Shown here in pieces: positions 8,126 to 16,409 of a DNA stretch of 41,752 bases. Source of the stretch: Rhodococcus sp. H36-A4 (GTDB lineage Bacteria > Actinomycetota > Actinomycetes > Mycobacteriales > Mycobacteriaceae). The notes beneath the pieces were generated by a model that was given only the letters and a program-made list of their open reading frames with translations, was not told the DNA's origin and ran no database searches. Within the stretch, counting starts at the first letter, position 1. Each line of letters begins with the position of its first letter. The translations under genes were made by a program, and so were the position numbers. Location: contig NZ_JAPVLQ010000013.1 in assembly GCF_027158005.1 (NCBI RefSeq), forward strand, positions 1 to 41,752. Direction: 5' to 3'.

Positions 8126-9853
8126 TCAGCAGCGGTGAATGTGCGTACCCGCGTCGACGATTGCTGCGTGATGCTCGGACGGGTCGGTTGCTCGAACCTG
8201 CTCGAGGAATGCGTCGAGATCGATCGGCTTGCCACCCACCCAGGTCCCCTCCACCGCGACGTCGGTAGTCAGCCGGGAGGCCTCTACTTCGTAGGGGTCG
8301 CGCGAAAGCACGGTGAAGTCCGCGAGCTTTCCGACCTCGATCGAGCCGATCTCGTGGTCTCGATGCAGGACGTGCGCCGCGTTGATCGTCTGCGCTTTGA
8401 TGGCGTCATCCAGACTGATGACCTGCTCCGGGCCATGTAGCTGTCCAGACGGAGTCCTCCGCGTGATCACGGTCTGAATGTTCAGCAGCACATCGGGCGG
8501 GCTGACCATTCCGTCATTGTGAAATGCCACGACAGCACCTGCACGGAACGCGTCTCCGATCCGTTGCCACTGCGCCCCGATCGAGCTGTCGAAGATCTCG
8601 CCGTCCAGCAAGTCTCCCCAGTAGATCAGCTGGTAAGGCCCCATCGACAACACGATGCCAAGATTCGCAGCGCGCACGAACTGATCTCCCCTGCAGGCAC
8701 CGAGGTGTTCCACCCGCCACCGGTGATCTGTACCGGTCAGATTGTTGAGCGCCAGCGCGCGCTCGTAGGCATCGAGAACAATGTCGAGTCCGACGTCGCC
8801 GTTGACATGGAACGCGAACTGAAATCCTTTGTCGGCGTGGGAAGCAAGAGCCGCGTCCAGTTCGGCTCGCGAGTAGTTCATCTTTGTCTCGTAGGTCGCG
8901 CCGGGAGCGATCTGCGCATTACGAGTGGTTGGGGTATCCAGGTATGGGAAGGAAATCGCAATTGTTCCGACCCACGGGGCACCGTCCGCCCACAGTTTGA
9001 TGCCTTGTTTGCGCAGCATGCTGTCCGGGACCGGCGAGCTGAACGGCTCGCCACAGGTCGACTCGGTCGATACGTGATAAAGCGAGACCCGAATCGGGCA
9101 ATCCGACGTCGAGGCCAACGCCTCGAAGATCGGCTTGCTGTCATCGGAGTACGAGTGATCCGAAGTCGCGGTCACTCCGTGGCGAGCCATGAGCGCGTAC
9201 CACTGCGCGCACGAGTGCAGCGGATGACCGACGATCTTCGGCAACATCGGCATCAGGACCTGTGCGATTGCCGTACTTTCGTAAGCGAGTCCGTTCGAGG
9301 TGCCGTCCTCGTTGCGACCGAACGACGCGCCGGCAGGATCCGCTGGGGGTGTGCCGTTCGGCCATCCCAGCGCGGCGATCACGCCCGAGTTGAAGTACAC
9401 CTCGTGGCCCGAGTTGTCGAAGACGATCACCGCTCGATCAGGGAAATAGGCGTCGAGCTTCACCCGGTCGAGCTCCGGAGCTCCTTGAAGCATTCGATCG
9501 AGACCGTTGAACAACAGTGGCTGACCGGCAAGCTCCTCTGCGTTGGCCTTGTGGAAGAGCGCCTCGACGTCGGCAAACGATGGGTAGCCGACGTAGGGAG
9601 CAATCCAATAGGCCGGTGCCTGCGTGACAAGCCCGGAGAGTCCTGGGTGATTGTGCGAGTCGATGAAACCAGGCAGCAGAACGCTGGACCCCAGGTCGGT
9701 GACCGTCGCATCGGGAGAGGCACCTTGACAGTCAGCCAAGGTGCCTACCGCAATGATCACACCGGTCTCGGTGTCCACCGCAACTGCTTCCGCGCGCGGA
9801 CGCTCGGCGTCGACGGTGATCACTGTCGATGCCTTGACGATGACGTGAGACAT
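8126..9853 (-). CDS. Amidohydrolase, YtcJ-like metal-dependent hydrolase
   Basis: A 575-residue amidohydrolase-superfamily enzyme of the YtcJ/AepA (amidohydrolase_3) type. It begins with the usual small beta domain (VIVKASTVITVDAERP). The metal site is DSHNHPG (HxH) near residue 66, with FAFHVNGD and WRVEHLGACRGDQF in the barrel, then AFHNDG with the catalytic Asp near 470. The C-terminus returns to the beta domain with GSIEVGKLADFTVLSRDPYEV. The family cleaves C-N or C-O bonds in amides, N-acyl compounds and cyclic ureas; the substrate here is unknown. It is 106 bp downstream of the SDR gene on the same strand, so could share its transcript. Confidence 0.88.
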   Translation of the reverse strand: MSHVIVKASTVITVDAERPRAEAVAVDTETGVIIAVGTLADCQGASPDATVTDLGSSVLLPGFIDSHNHPGLSGLVTQAPAYWIAPYVGYPSFADVEALFHKANAEELAGQPLLFNGLDRMLQGAPELDRVKLDAYFPDRAVIVFDNSGHEVYFNSGVIAALGWPNGTPPADPAGASFGRNEDGTSNGLAYESTAIAQVLMPMLPKIVGHPLHSCAQWYALMARHGVTATSDHSYSDDSKPIFEALASTSDCPIRVSLYHVSTESTCGEPFSSPVPDSMLRKQGIKLWADGAPWVGTIAISFPYLDTPTTRNAQIAPGATYETKMNYSRAELDAALASHADKGFQFAFHVNGDVGLDIVLDAYERALALNNLTGTDHRWRVEHLGACRGDQFVRAANLGIVLSMGPYQLIYWGDLLDGEIFDSSIGAQWQRIGDAFRAGAVVAFHNDGMVSPPDVLLNIQTVITRRTPSGQLHGPEQVISLDDAIKAQTINAAHVLHRDHEIGSIEVGKLADFTVLSRDPYEVEASRLTTDVAVEGTWVGGKPIDLDAFLEQVRATDPSEHHAAIVDAGTHIHRC

Positions 9854-9959
9854 CGGTTGCTCCTCAGATCGTGCGAAAGATCACCCTATAGCCGAGCAGA
9901 CCGGACAGCTGGGACCTATCACTCCTACGGAAGCTCTGGTTCGTCCCTTGCCGGGACCG

Positions 9960-10778
9960 TCAGCTCTTGCTCTTCGCCTCGACGCGGCCGACGAAATGAT
10001 CCATTGTGTTGTTGACGCCGAGCTGATTCATGAGTTTGTCGAACCAGCGAACCGGGAGCACGCGAGCCGGTGACAACAGGTTCACGAATCGGGGCATGAT
10101 CAACTCGTGCCGGCCCTTCTCGATCGCTGTCAAAGTCTTCTCCGCCACGAACTCGGGCGTGAGGATCGGCAGGAGGAGTGGGTATTTCGTCTGCACACCC
10201 TTGAACATCCCGGTGCTGACGAAGTACGGACACACAACCAACGAGTTGACACCTGCGTTGGCTTTCGAGAGTTCCACACGGAGTGATTCAGCGAAACCGA
10301 AGGCTGCGAACTTGCTCGCGGAGTAGTCGGTTTGCTTGGCGACCCCCACAAGTCCAGCAGCGCTGGAGACGGTGACAACGGTACCGCGACGGTTCTCGAT
10401 CATGTTGCCGAGGAAGGCCCGGGTGACCCAGAAGAGGGAAAGCGTGTTCACGCGGATCGTTCGCTCGATGGCGTCGTCGGAGGCGTCGAGGAGGTTCTTG
10501 CCGGTGACGATCCCCGCGTTGTTGATCAGGACGTCGACAGGCCCAGTTAGCTTCGCGGCGGCCTGGACAGAATCGCGATCGGATACATCGACGGTGTAGG
10601 CCTCGGCGGAGTGACCCGCGGCAACGATCTCCCGGCTGACGTTCCTGCCGGCTTCGTCGGAAAGATCCCACACGATGACCCGGGCTCCGCGTTCAGCAGC
10701 GCCCAAGGCGAGAAGTCGGCCGATACCACTGCCGCCGCCGGTGACCAAGACGCTTTGGTTCCTCAGGGAATGAGACAC
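9960..10778 (-). CDS. Short-chain dehydrogenase/reductase (SDR)
   Basis: A 272-residue classical SDR oxidoreductase. Cofactor motif TGGGSGIG is near residues 12-19, NNAG near 90, the catalytic Ser in VSSAAG and the YSASK catalytic pair near 150. The C-terminal extension (FVNLLSPARVLPVRWFDKLMNQLG) resembles the retinol/steroid dehydrogenase-like actinobacterial SDRs that act on hydrophobic alcohols. GTG 10778 is chosen because AGGAG lies seven bases upstream; the open frame extends further, but the extra residues have no SDR character. It is divergent from the TetR gene at 10918 and shares an operator region with it, so it is likely the regulated target. Confidence 0.9.
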   Translation of the reverse strand: MSHSLRNQSVLVTGGGSGIGRLLALGAAERGARVIVWDLSDEAGRNVSREIVAAGHSAEAYTVDVSDRDSVQAAAKLTGPVDVLINNAGIVTGKNLLDASDDAIERTIRVNTLSLFWVTRAFLGNMIENRRGTVVTVSSAAGLVGVAKQTDYSASKFAAFGFAESLRVELSKANAGVNSLVVCPYFVSTGMFKGVQTKYPLLLPILTPEFVAEKTLTAIEKGRHELIMPRFVNLLSPARVLPVRWFDKLMNQLGVNNTMDHFVGRVEAKSKS

Positions 10779-10830
10779 AGTTCTTCTCCTAGCAGTCGAA
10801 ATCGATGAAGCAACATCCATACCGCAAGTA

Positions 10831-10846
10831 TTGACCAACTGGTCAA
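10831..10846. promoter_or_regulatory. Likely TetR operator between the SDR and TetR genes
   Basis: TTGACCA-AC-TGGTCAA is a perfect 7-bp inverted repeat with a two-base centre. It sits 52 bases before the SDR start and 71 bases before the TetR start. TTGACC on each strand could also serve as a -35 element, so a bound repressor would cover both promoters. Palindromes of this size are typical of TetR dimers. Binding by the adjacent regulator is inferred from position. Confidence 0.7.
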
Positions 10847-10917
10847 TGACTGCAATGTGAGCCTCGACAACGTCATATCTGCTGGTCGTATCGCTGGACA
10901 GGTCTAGGCTCTCGAAA

Positions 10918-11517
10918 GTGGCCGGAGCAAAGAAGTCAGAACTCGAGCGGCGGAGCGACATACTCGCCGCCGCAAAACTGGTGGCCCTCGATGGCGGACT
11001 GGAAACAGTCACCGCCAGGACTGTCGCTGCTGAAGCTGATCTCTCCAGCGGCCTCGTCTACTTCTACTACCAAACCAAAAACGGACTGCTTCACGCTCTG
11101 CTCGCGCGATTGCTCGAGACAACCCTGGACGGGCCTAAAGACGGCTTCGGCAAGGACCTTCCCGCAGATGTCGCCCTCCGCGAGATGATCACCACAGAAC
11201 TGGAAGGCCTCCACACTCAGCGTGATGAAGTCGACCTACTTTTCCAGTTCTACTTCTTTCGAAGAAGCATCGACTTTCGTGACCAGATCAACACGGGCCT
11301 CCGGTTGTATACCGACGCGATTCACCCAGTCACCGACCGATTCGCTCGGGAACACGATCTCGATCCCGACGCGTTCCGATCCACACTTGTCGCTCTCATC
11401 CAAGGAGCTGCGATAGACGTCGTACGTCGGCCCGAAAGCTTCAGTGCGGCAAATCTTCTCCAGGTGGTTGCTGCCCTCGCAACGTCGACGCATCGCCACC
11501 CCGAGAGCGCAACCTAG
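10918..11517 (+). CDS. TetR-family transcriptional regulator
   Basis: A 199-residue TetR repressor. The N-terminal helix-turn-helix is at about residues 10-55: RRSDILAAAKLVALDGG, TVTARTVAAEADLSSGLVYFYYQTKNGLL. The remainder is the all-helical ligand-binding/dimer domain, with LFQFYFFRRSIDFRDQ in the middle. The start is GTG 10918 with only a weak ribosome site. It is divergent from the SDR gene, with a perfect palindrome between them, so it probably represses the SDR gene and itself until a small hydrophobic ligand binds. Confidence 0.9.
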   Translation: MAGAKKSELERRSDILAAAKLVALDGGLETVTARTVAAEADLSSGLVYFYYQTKNGLLHALLARLLETTLDGPKDGFGKDLPADVALREMITTELEGLHTQRDEVDLLFQFYFFRRSIDFRDQINTGLRLYTDAIHPVTDRFAREHDLDPDAFRSTLVALIQGAAIDVVRRPESFSAANLLQVVAALATSTHRHPESAT

Positions 11518-11813
11518 GGGGCTTCTCATCCAATGTGGCAGCACTATCCTTGCAGCTGCTGATCAGCGGCTTCGTGATGGTGGAACGGCGTGCATCGGAG
11601 CGGGAGCCTGCAGGCTGGGTAGCGCCCGTAGTAGCTGAGCGGCCGACTGGCCGGTCAGAGTCTCCAACCCCGCCAGTACGGGTGGGTTCAAGATGATGTC
11701 GTGGCGCTCGAGCGCCTGGTGGACAGCAACATTCCGTGGCTCCAGGATCGAGGCTTGGTGGCACCGTGCACCGCAGTCGACGAGGTTCTAGGTCGTTCCG
11801 GACCGCCGCCCCG
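11518..11813. other. Intergenic stretch with a possible coding remnant on the minus strand
   Basis: This 296-bp gap lies between convergent TetR and PaaX genes. On the minus strand, from about 11790 to TGA 11563-11565, an open frame without a clear start reads protein-like: EPRNVAVHQALERHDIILNPP, then LAGLETLTGQSAAQLLRALPSL. The composition looks like true coding sequence and could be the relic of a DNA-binding or transposon protein, but no family can be assigned. No terminator hairpin was found. Confidence 0.25.
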
Positions 11814-12686
11814 TCAGCGCACGCTCGCGTCCTGTTCGCCACCGATTGCATCTGCGTACAGGTGGAACAGCGACGGTAGTTTGTCGGCGTCGCCCACCTG
11901 TACCAGCAGCGTCCAGCACTGTGCCGTGACGGAGCGCGCCCGCTTGCCGATCCAGTTGGTAGGCAGTAATTCCGGCGGCAAGAGCGGATCCGGTTCCATG
12001 GCTCGCGTGAATTCCGCCGCGAGCTCGATGGTCATCGTGACGGCATCGGCGTCCGGGGAGTTCTGCAGTGTGTGCAGGCGAGCGGTCGCTACGTCGAGCA
12101 GCCGTTCGTATCTGTCTGCGATCTCGTCCAGTGCCCACAACTGCGCGGCAATCGTCGAGGGGTCTTCGAGGGTGCCCACTTTCAGATCACGAGTGGTGAG
12201 CAGGGACAGATGCTGTTCGACGTCGAGTTCGGCGGCCGCATCGAGAACGTACGGTTCCCAGGCGTGCGGCGAGGCGTACAGGCCGCTCTGGACGAGCGCG
12301 CCGCCGAGGTAGACCACCCTGGTGCGCAGTGCATCTCGCGCTTTCCGTGACGACTCCGGAATTGCGAATCCAACCAGATGCCAGCACTCGTCCCATGGCG
12401 TAGTGGTGCCGCGATCTTGTCGATAGGCCAGCCGGACGAATTCGACGTCGGGCTCCATCTCCCGTATGGCTTTCGGCGTGGCTCGTAGCGTGGCCTGCCG
12501 CCCGCGCCCCTCCTGAGTGAATTTTCCCTCGGCGACCAAACGCTTGATGCACAGTCGAACCTGTTGATCTGTTTTGTCGAGTGCGTCGGCGGTGGCATAG
12601 AGGGTGTGCCCGTCGACAGTTCCGTCTGTGCGCATCAGTCCCTCGATCAAAATCCTCGTGGGTACATCGATGTCTCTGTCGGTCAT
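11814..12686 (-). CDS. PaaX-family transcriptional regulator
   Basis: A 290-residue protein with PaaX-type architecture. The N-terminal winged helix is at about 10-75 (PTRILIEGLMRTDG, TADALDKTDQQVRLCIKRLVAEGKF). The central domain has WDECWHLVGFAIPESSRKARDALRTRVVYLGG, and the C-terminal PaaX domain has LYASPHAWEPYV and HLYADAIGGE. PaaX proteins are GntR-related repressors that respond to aryl-CoA thioesters such as phenylacetyl-CoA. The ligand here need not be phenylacetyl-CoA, since no paa genes are near. It is divergent from the hydrolase/dehydrogenase pair at 12782-15038, the likely target. Confidence 0.85.
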   Translation of the reverse strand: MTDRDIDVPTRILIEGLMRTDGTVDGHTLYATADALDKTDQQVRLCIKRLVAEGKFTQEGRGRQATLRATPKAIREMEPDVEFVRLAYRQDRGTTTPWDECWHLVGFAIPESSRKARDALRTRVVYLGGALVQSGLYASPHAWEPYVLDAAAELDVEQHLSLLTTRDLKVGTLEDPSTIAAQLWALDEIADRYERLLDVATARLHTLQNSPDADAVTMTIELAAEFTRAMEPDPLLPPELLPTNWIGKRARSVTAQCWTLLVQVGDADKLPSLFHLYADAIGGEQDASVR

Positions 12687-12781
12687 CGCCCTGCCCTTTC
12701 CTCGCGTCTCGACATCTTCGCCTATAACTGTACTATCGAAATCAATACGATCGTTTCTAATTCGTACGTGAAGGTGGGAAG
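12687..12781. promoter_or_regulatory. Divergent promoter region between the PaaX-type regulator and the hydrolase
   Basis: This 95-bp region is clearly richer in A and T than its surroundings (CTATAACTGTACTATCGAAATC). It contains the 8-base palindrome ACGATCGT (12747-12754) and the imperfect repeat pair TACGATCG / TTCGTACG. Promoters for both directions must lie here, and the palindrome is a candidate PaaX-type operator. No exact promoter call is possible. Confidence 0.4.
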
Positions 12782-13834
12782 ATGGCAGTGCAATCGGTGA
12801 GTGGATGGAAGGGCAATCCTCGTTTACTCAGGTGGGTGGTTACTTCCCTGACGGTGGTCGTTGTGCTGATCGTTGGACTTGTGGGATGGACGCTGTACCA
12901 GAACACCTATGACATCCGTGAGGAAAAGGTGAGGATCACCGGGGGATCGGTGCCACTTCAGGGAGTCCTTGCACTGCCCGAACACGGTGACGGCCCCTTC
13001 GGGCTCGTGGTTTTCGTCCACGGAGACGGACCGGTCGATGCAACACACGAGACGTTTTACAGGCCGGTCTGGGAGGCGTTTGCAAAGGCTGGATACGCCT
13101 CACTCTCCTGGGACAAGCCGGGGGTCAACGGGGCGCCGGGCAATTGGCTCGATCAGAGCATGGACGATCGGGCTACGGAGACAGAAGCGGCAATCGACTG
13201 GGCACGGGGCCGCTCGGATATCGATTCGTCTCGTATCGGCCTGTGGGGTGCAAGCCAGGCAGGATGGGTGATACCCAAGGTGGTAAACCTCGACCCGGAC
13301 GTCGCGTTCGCCATTGCCGTGGGTCCAGCCGTCAACTGGCTTCAACAAGGTGAATTCAATACCCTTGCAGAACTTTCCGAGAGAAATGCGCCAGCCGGCG
13401 AATTCGAGAAAGCGCGTGTCGACCGCGCGAAGAACTTGGAACTGTTGGCCCGTGATGCATCGTTCGATGATCTCGTTGCCTCCGGCGAGGCGGACGGTCT
13501 CACCGAAGATCGATGGAACTTCATTCGAAAGAACTACCGATCGGACGCGCGAGCCGATCTCGAAACCGTGAAGGCTCCGGTGCTCTTGATTATCGGCGGA
13601 CAAGACGTCAACGTGGACGTGGTCAATACGGAAAGGATATATCGCGACTTGCTCGACTCGCCAGGGCAATTGGTGGTCAAGAAGTATCCCGATGCAACAC
13701 ACTCGATTGTGGAGAAGGACCTCGAAGACTCGGAGGTGATGTCGGCTCTGGTGGCTGTCCTTGCGCCCCGTTGCATCTTCGCCCCCGGGTATCTAGCAGA
13801 TCAGACTGCATTTTTGGAGGGAATTCATGGCTGA
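12782..13834 (+). CDS. Membrane-anchored alpha/beta hydrolase
   Basis: A 350-residue serine hydrolase with an uncleaved-type signal anchor at about 20-40 (VVTSLTVVVVLIVGLVGWTLY). The hydrolase core has VVFVHGDGP (oxyanion loop), a nucleophile elbow GLWGASQAGW near residue 157, an acid in LLIIGGQDVNVD and a histidine in PDATHSIVEK. It resembles dipeptidyl-peptidase-like / dienelactone-like esterases that act outside the membrane. The last 25 residues run past the usual end of the fold. GGTGGGA lies before ATG 12782. It overlaps the next gene by 8 bases, indicating coupling, and is probably regulated by the divergent PaaX-type protein. Confidence 0.85.
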   Translation: MAVQSVSGWKGNPRLLRWVVTSLTVVVVLIVGLVGWTLYQNTYDIREEKVRITGGSVPLQGVLALPEHGDGPFGLVVFVHGDGPVDATHETFYRPVWEAFAKAGYASLSWDKPGVNGAPGNWLDQSMDDRATETEAAIDWARGRSDIDSSRIGLWGASQAGWVIPKVVNLDPDVAFAIAVGPAVNWLQQGEFNTLAELSERNAPAGEFEKARVDRAKNLELLARDASFDDLVASGEADGLTEDRWNFIRKNYRSDARADLETVKAPVLLIIGGQDVNVDVVNTERIYRDLLDSPGQLVVKKYPDATHSIVEKDLEDSEVMSALVAVLAPRCIFAPGYLADQTAFLEGIHG

Positions 13835-15038
13835 CGGAATCAAAGTCGTTGCTCTGGGCGGTGCCGGCGCCGTGGGATCGGCCGCCGTTCGTCTGGCTGC
13901 GACATTGCCGGGTATCGGTAAGGTGGTAATCGCTGATCGTGATATCGATGCTGCGAAGCGACTTTCAGTTGATCTGGCCCGAGCATCTGCGGAAGTAGAG
14001 GCTCGCAGTATCGACGTCACGGACAGTCGCCCGCTACGTGAATTGCTCGACGACGCAGACGTCATTGTCAACACCGTTGGCCCGTTCTTTCAATTCGGCG
14101 TCGGCATTCTCCACGCAGCGATCGAGACCGGAACGCACTATCTCGACATCTGCGACGACTGGGAACCGGCAATCGACATGCTGGAATGGGATTGCGCTGC
14201 GCGAGAAGCCGGAATCTTGGCAGTGGTCGGCATGGGCGCAAGTCCGGGGATGAGTAACCTCCTGGCCGCGATGGCAGTCTCGCGATTGGACATTGTCGAC
14301 GACCTGTACACGGCCTGGCCGGTTGATGTCGACGGCGAGGACAAGTCGGTGGAGACGGTCAGTGCCGCCGCCGTTCACTGGATGCAGCAGATCAGCGGCA
14401 AGGTGCCTGTAGTTCGTGAGGGACGGATCGTCACAGAAGCACCGCTGCGTTCCATCGCACTGGAACTGCCCGGCGGACGCCGCGGAAATGCTTACGTGGT
14501 CGGGCATCCGGGGCCGGTGATGTTTCATCGGACCTTCAGTCTCTCAGGCCATTCGGCTAATCTCATGGTGATCACACCGGAAACTGTGGCGTTTCTCGAC
14601 GTACTCCGTGCAGATATCGACAAGAGGACAATCGATCTCGACGCGGCCGCTGAAGAATTGGGCAAGCCCTCGCTCCGGCGGATGATCCGTGCTGCACCTC
14701 GAATGCTCATGCGTGCCGACCACGGATCCTTGCCGTTGTTCTTCGCCTCAGCGACAGGGACGCTCGACGGAAGAGCGATGCGCGTAGTGGCCCGGATTGT
14801 AGACGATTCACCGGTGTCGGGGTTGCTGTCGGACATGGCCCGTGCGACGGGAATCCCCTTAACGCTGGGCCTGGCTCAGGTCGTATCCCGGCTGGCCGAG
14901 GGAACCATTTCGGATCGGTTCGGCGTGCACTCACCTGAGAGTGTCATCGATCCGGAAGTTCTGTTCACAGCGCTGGCGCGGTTGTTCGATCGAACCGATT
15001 GGAGGGAGATCGTCACCGTTGAATCCGAGTTCCGCTAG
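13827..15038 (+). CDS. Saccharopine dehydrogenase-like NAD(P)-binding protein
   Basis: A 403-residue protein with an N-terminal Rossmann fold (VVALGGAGAVGSAAVRLAA, VVIADRDID) and the saccharopine dehydrogenase NADP-binding domain pattern (VIVNTVGPFFQFG, IETGTHYLDICDDWE, GMGASPGMSNLLA). This family includes saccharopine, carboxynorspermidine and other amino-acid-forming dehydrogenases as well as trans-acting enoyl reductases; the substrate cannot be set. TGGAGGG precedes ATG 13827. Overlap with the hydrolase gene suggests both act on one substrate, an ester or amide release followed by a redox step. Confidence 0.85.
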   Translation: MADGIKVVALGGAGAVGSAAVRLAATLPGIGKVVIADRDIDAAKRLSVDLARASAEVEARSIDVTDSRPLRELLDDADVIVNTVGPFFQFGVGILHAAIETGTHYLDICDDWEPAIDMLEWDCAAREAGILAVVGMGASPGMSNLLAAMAVSRLDIVDDLYTAWPVDVDGEDKSVETVSAAAVHWMQQISGKVPVVREGRIVTEAPLRSIALELPGGRRGNAYVVGHPGPVMFHRTFSLSGHSANLMVITPETVAFLDVLRADIDKRTIDLDAAAEELGKPSLRRMIRAAPRMLMRADHGSLPLFFASATGTLDGRAMRVVARIVDDSPVSGLLSDMARATGIPLTLGLAQVVSRLAEGTISDRFGVHSPESVIDPEVLFTALARLFDRTDWREIVTVESEFR

Positions 15039-15476
15039 CCAGTTTGCGGCGTGGATCCGCCCAGACCGGGCAACGTCGATATGGCACTCGCCATCGGACG
15101 ATCAGGACGCGGGCGCTTCCATGACACCACACCGCTGAAAGGCCCAACCACACCGACGACGACGGAAAGTGTGGATCGTCCGATGGCAAGTTGTTCAGGC
15201 CGCGCTCGGAGATTACGTCCCACCTCTGATTGTCGATCGGTGCAGGGCCCGTCCACTCCTCGACAGTGACTTTACTGGTCCGTACGTTGAGCTGGTAGCG
15301 ACGTGTATTACCCCGTCCCACATGTCTGTCAGGGCGTTCGAGGTCGATCGCCACGGATCCTCGTTGTTGTGTCCGGTCGGATCCGAAATTGCCGCTCCGC
15401 GGTCTGGACAACTGCCGACCGGTCACGAGCCGCCGTCGATATGTAATCCCTACCTCACCAAGATGACTGTCCGTCC
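15039..15476. other. Non-coding stretch with a 17-bp inverted repeat
   Basis: No gene can be supported here. Open frames on both strands lack ribosome sites and family features. One structure stands out: 15087-15103 and 15174-15190 are inverted copies of GATCGTCCGATGGCRAG with one mismatch, 70 bases apart. They could be the ends of a lost small element or a large hairpin. No target duplication was seen. Confidence 0.35.
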
Positions 15477-15990
15477 TTGATAGCAACCAATCCAAATTTG
15501 TCGCCATCCAGAGATGCGTTGACTGGTGTAGTAAGAAGACATGATGCCGCCCTGCGAACTGTTGGACCGCTGGTCATTCTCATCGTGACGACTTTGATCC
15601 TCGCGCTGCTGTTGGGCGCTGGCCGTGTTCGGAGGTGCCATCAGCTTCGTCACCTCACAGCATACTTCCGGGCCTACGGCAGCACCGGCGGACGGCGTCG
15701 ACGAAAGCCAACACCGAAGCTGGCTGGACAAACAGACAGACGTGGTCCTCGCGGAAGCATCTGCGTACGGACAGGTGACCCCCCGAAAGGCTGTCTCGTC
15801 ACTGATCGACACTGCAGTGAACCGGGTAGCGCAGCGCATGAAAATCACGCCGCGCCGACTGGATTACTCGGCGCCAATCCTTCCGATACTCGTAATCGAA
15901 AGTTTCACATCGAATCGCGGCCTCGACGCACTGTCTGTGTTTTCCAAATCCGTCAGCGGGCTCTGTCGCTGGCGGATGCCAGCGCGGTGA
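15477..15990 (+). pseudogene. Possible frameshifted small membrane protein gene
   Basis: One frame gives a hydrophilic start and a strong membrane helix, TVGPLVILIVTTLILALLLG (about 15565-15620). The other frame, open from 15625, continues with a hydrophobic FGGAISFVTS and then a believable soluble part: LDKQTDVVLAEASAYGQVTPRKA and LIDTAVNRVAQRMKITPRR. Joining the two near 15617-15624 by a one-base change would make a single-helix membrane protein. Neither part belongs to a family I know. It may be a degenerate gene or two unrelated open frames; confidence is low. Confidence 0.3.
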
Positions 15991-16051
15991 GCACTTAATT
16001 TGCTGCGCGGTAAGTAGAGTCGGCGCGGGTTCGGGCTAGACACAACAAGAA

Positions 16052-16081
16052 GCCCCGAACCGCATCGCTGCAGTCCGGGGC
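16052..16081 (-). terminator. Terminator after the tRNA pair
   Basis: On the minus strand GCCCCG and CGGGGC pair around an 18-base loop and are followed by the T-rich run TTCTTGTTGTG. It begins 11 bases after the 3' end of tRNA-Arg, the usual place for an intrinsic terminator of the tRNA transcript. Confidence 0.65.
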
Positions 16082-16092
16082 AATTTATCTTG

Positions 16093-16165
16093 TGCGCCCG
16101 AAGGGATTCGAACCCCTAACCTCCTGATCCGTAGTCAGGTGCTCTATCCGTTGAGCTACGGGCGC
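16093..16165 (-). tRNA. tRNA-Arg (anticodon ACG)
   Basis: A complete 73-nt cloverleaf. The acceptor stem GCGCCCG/CGGGCGC has discriminator A, the D arm is AGCTCAACGGATAGAGC, the anticodon stem-loop CCTGACTACGGATCAGG has anticodon ACG, and the T arm is GGGGTTCGAATCCC. The 3' CCA is not encoded. A34 would be edited to inosine to read CGU/CGC/CGA. It is 70 bases downstream of tRNA-Ser on the same strand. Confidence 0.97.
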
Positions 16166-16235
16166 ATGTTCAATTGTGTTGATCCTTACGAATCAACGGT
16201 CCTGCGTCAAACTGGCTGGTCCTTGCGGATCAGCT

Positions 16236-16325
16236 TGGCGGAGGCGAGAGGATTTGAACCTCCGGACCCGGTGAAGGGTCAAGTCATTAGCAGTGACTCC
16301 CATTCGGCCGCTCTGGCACGCCTCC
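16236..16325 (-). tRNA. tRNA-Ser (anticodon GCT)
   Basis: A class II tRNA of 87 nt plus an encoded CCA (16236-16238). Acceptor stem GGAGGCG/CGCCTCC, discriminator G, anticodon loop in AGTCACTGCTAATGAC with anticodon GCT (reads AGC/AGU). A long variable arm GACCCTTCACCGGGTC and the T arm GAGGTTCAAATCCTC complete it. The long variable arm and G discriminator are serine identity elements. It is likely co-transcribed with tRNA-Arg. Confidence 0.97.
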
Positions 16326-16409
16326 TAGGCTGCCGGCCCTCTCGGACCGCCGAGGAACGAGATTACACACGGTTGAGAGGAGAACGCAAAACGCCAGGTC
16401 AAATCCCAT

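Noticed and set aside
8519..10015. 498-residue plus-strand open frame over the amidohydrolase
   Set aside because: Antisense shadow of the amidohydrolase, whose metal motifs are clear on the minus strand.
10779..11012. Longer SDR product starting at 11012
   Set aside because: The extra 78 residues overlap the TetR gene and the operator and have no SDR character; GTG 10778 has a good ribosome site.
16093..16325. Integrated element using a tRNA attachment site
   Set aside because: No integrase or duplicated tRNA end is seen near the tRNA-Arg/tRNA-Ser pair.
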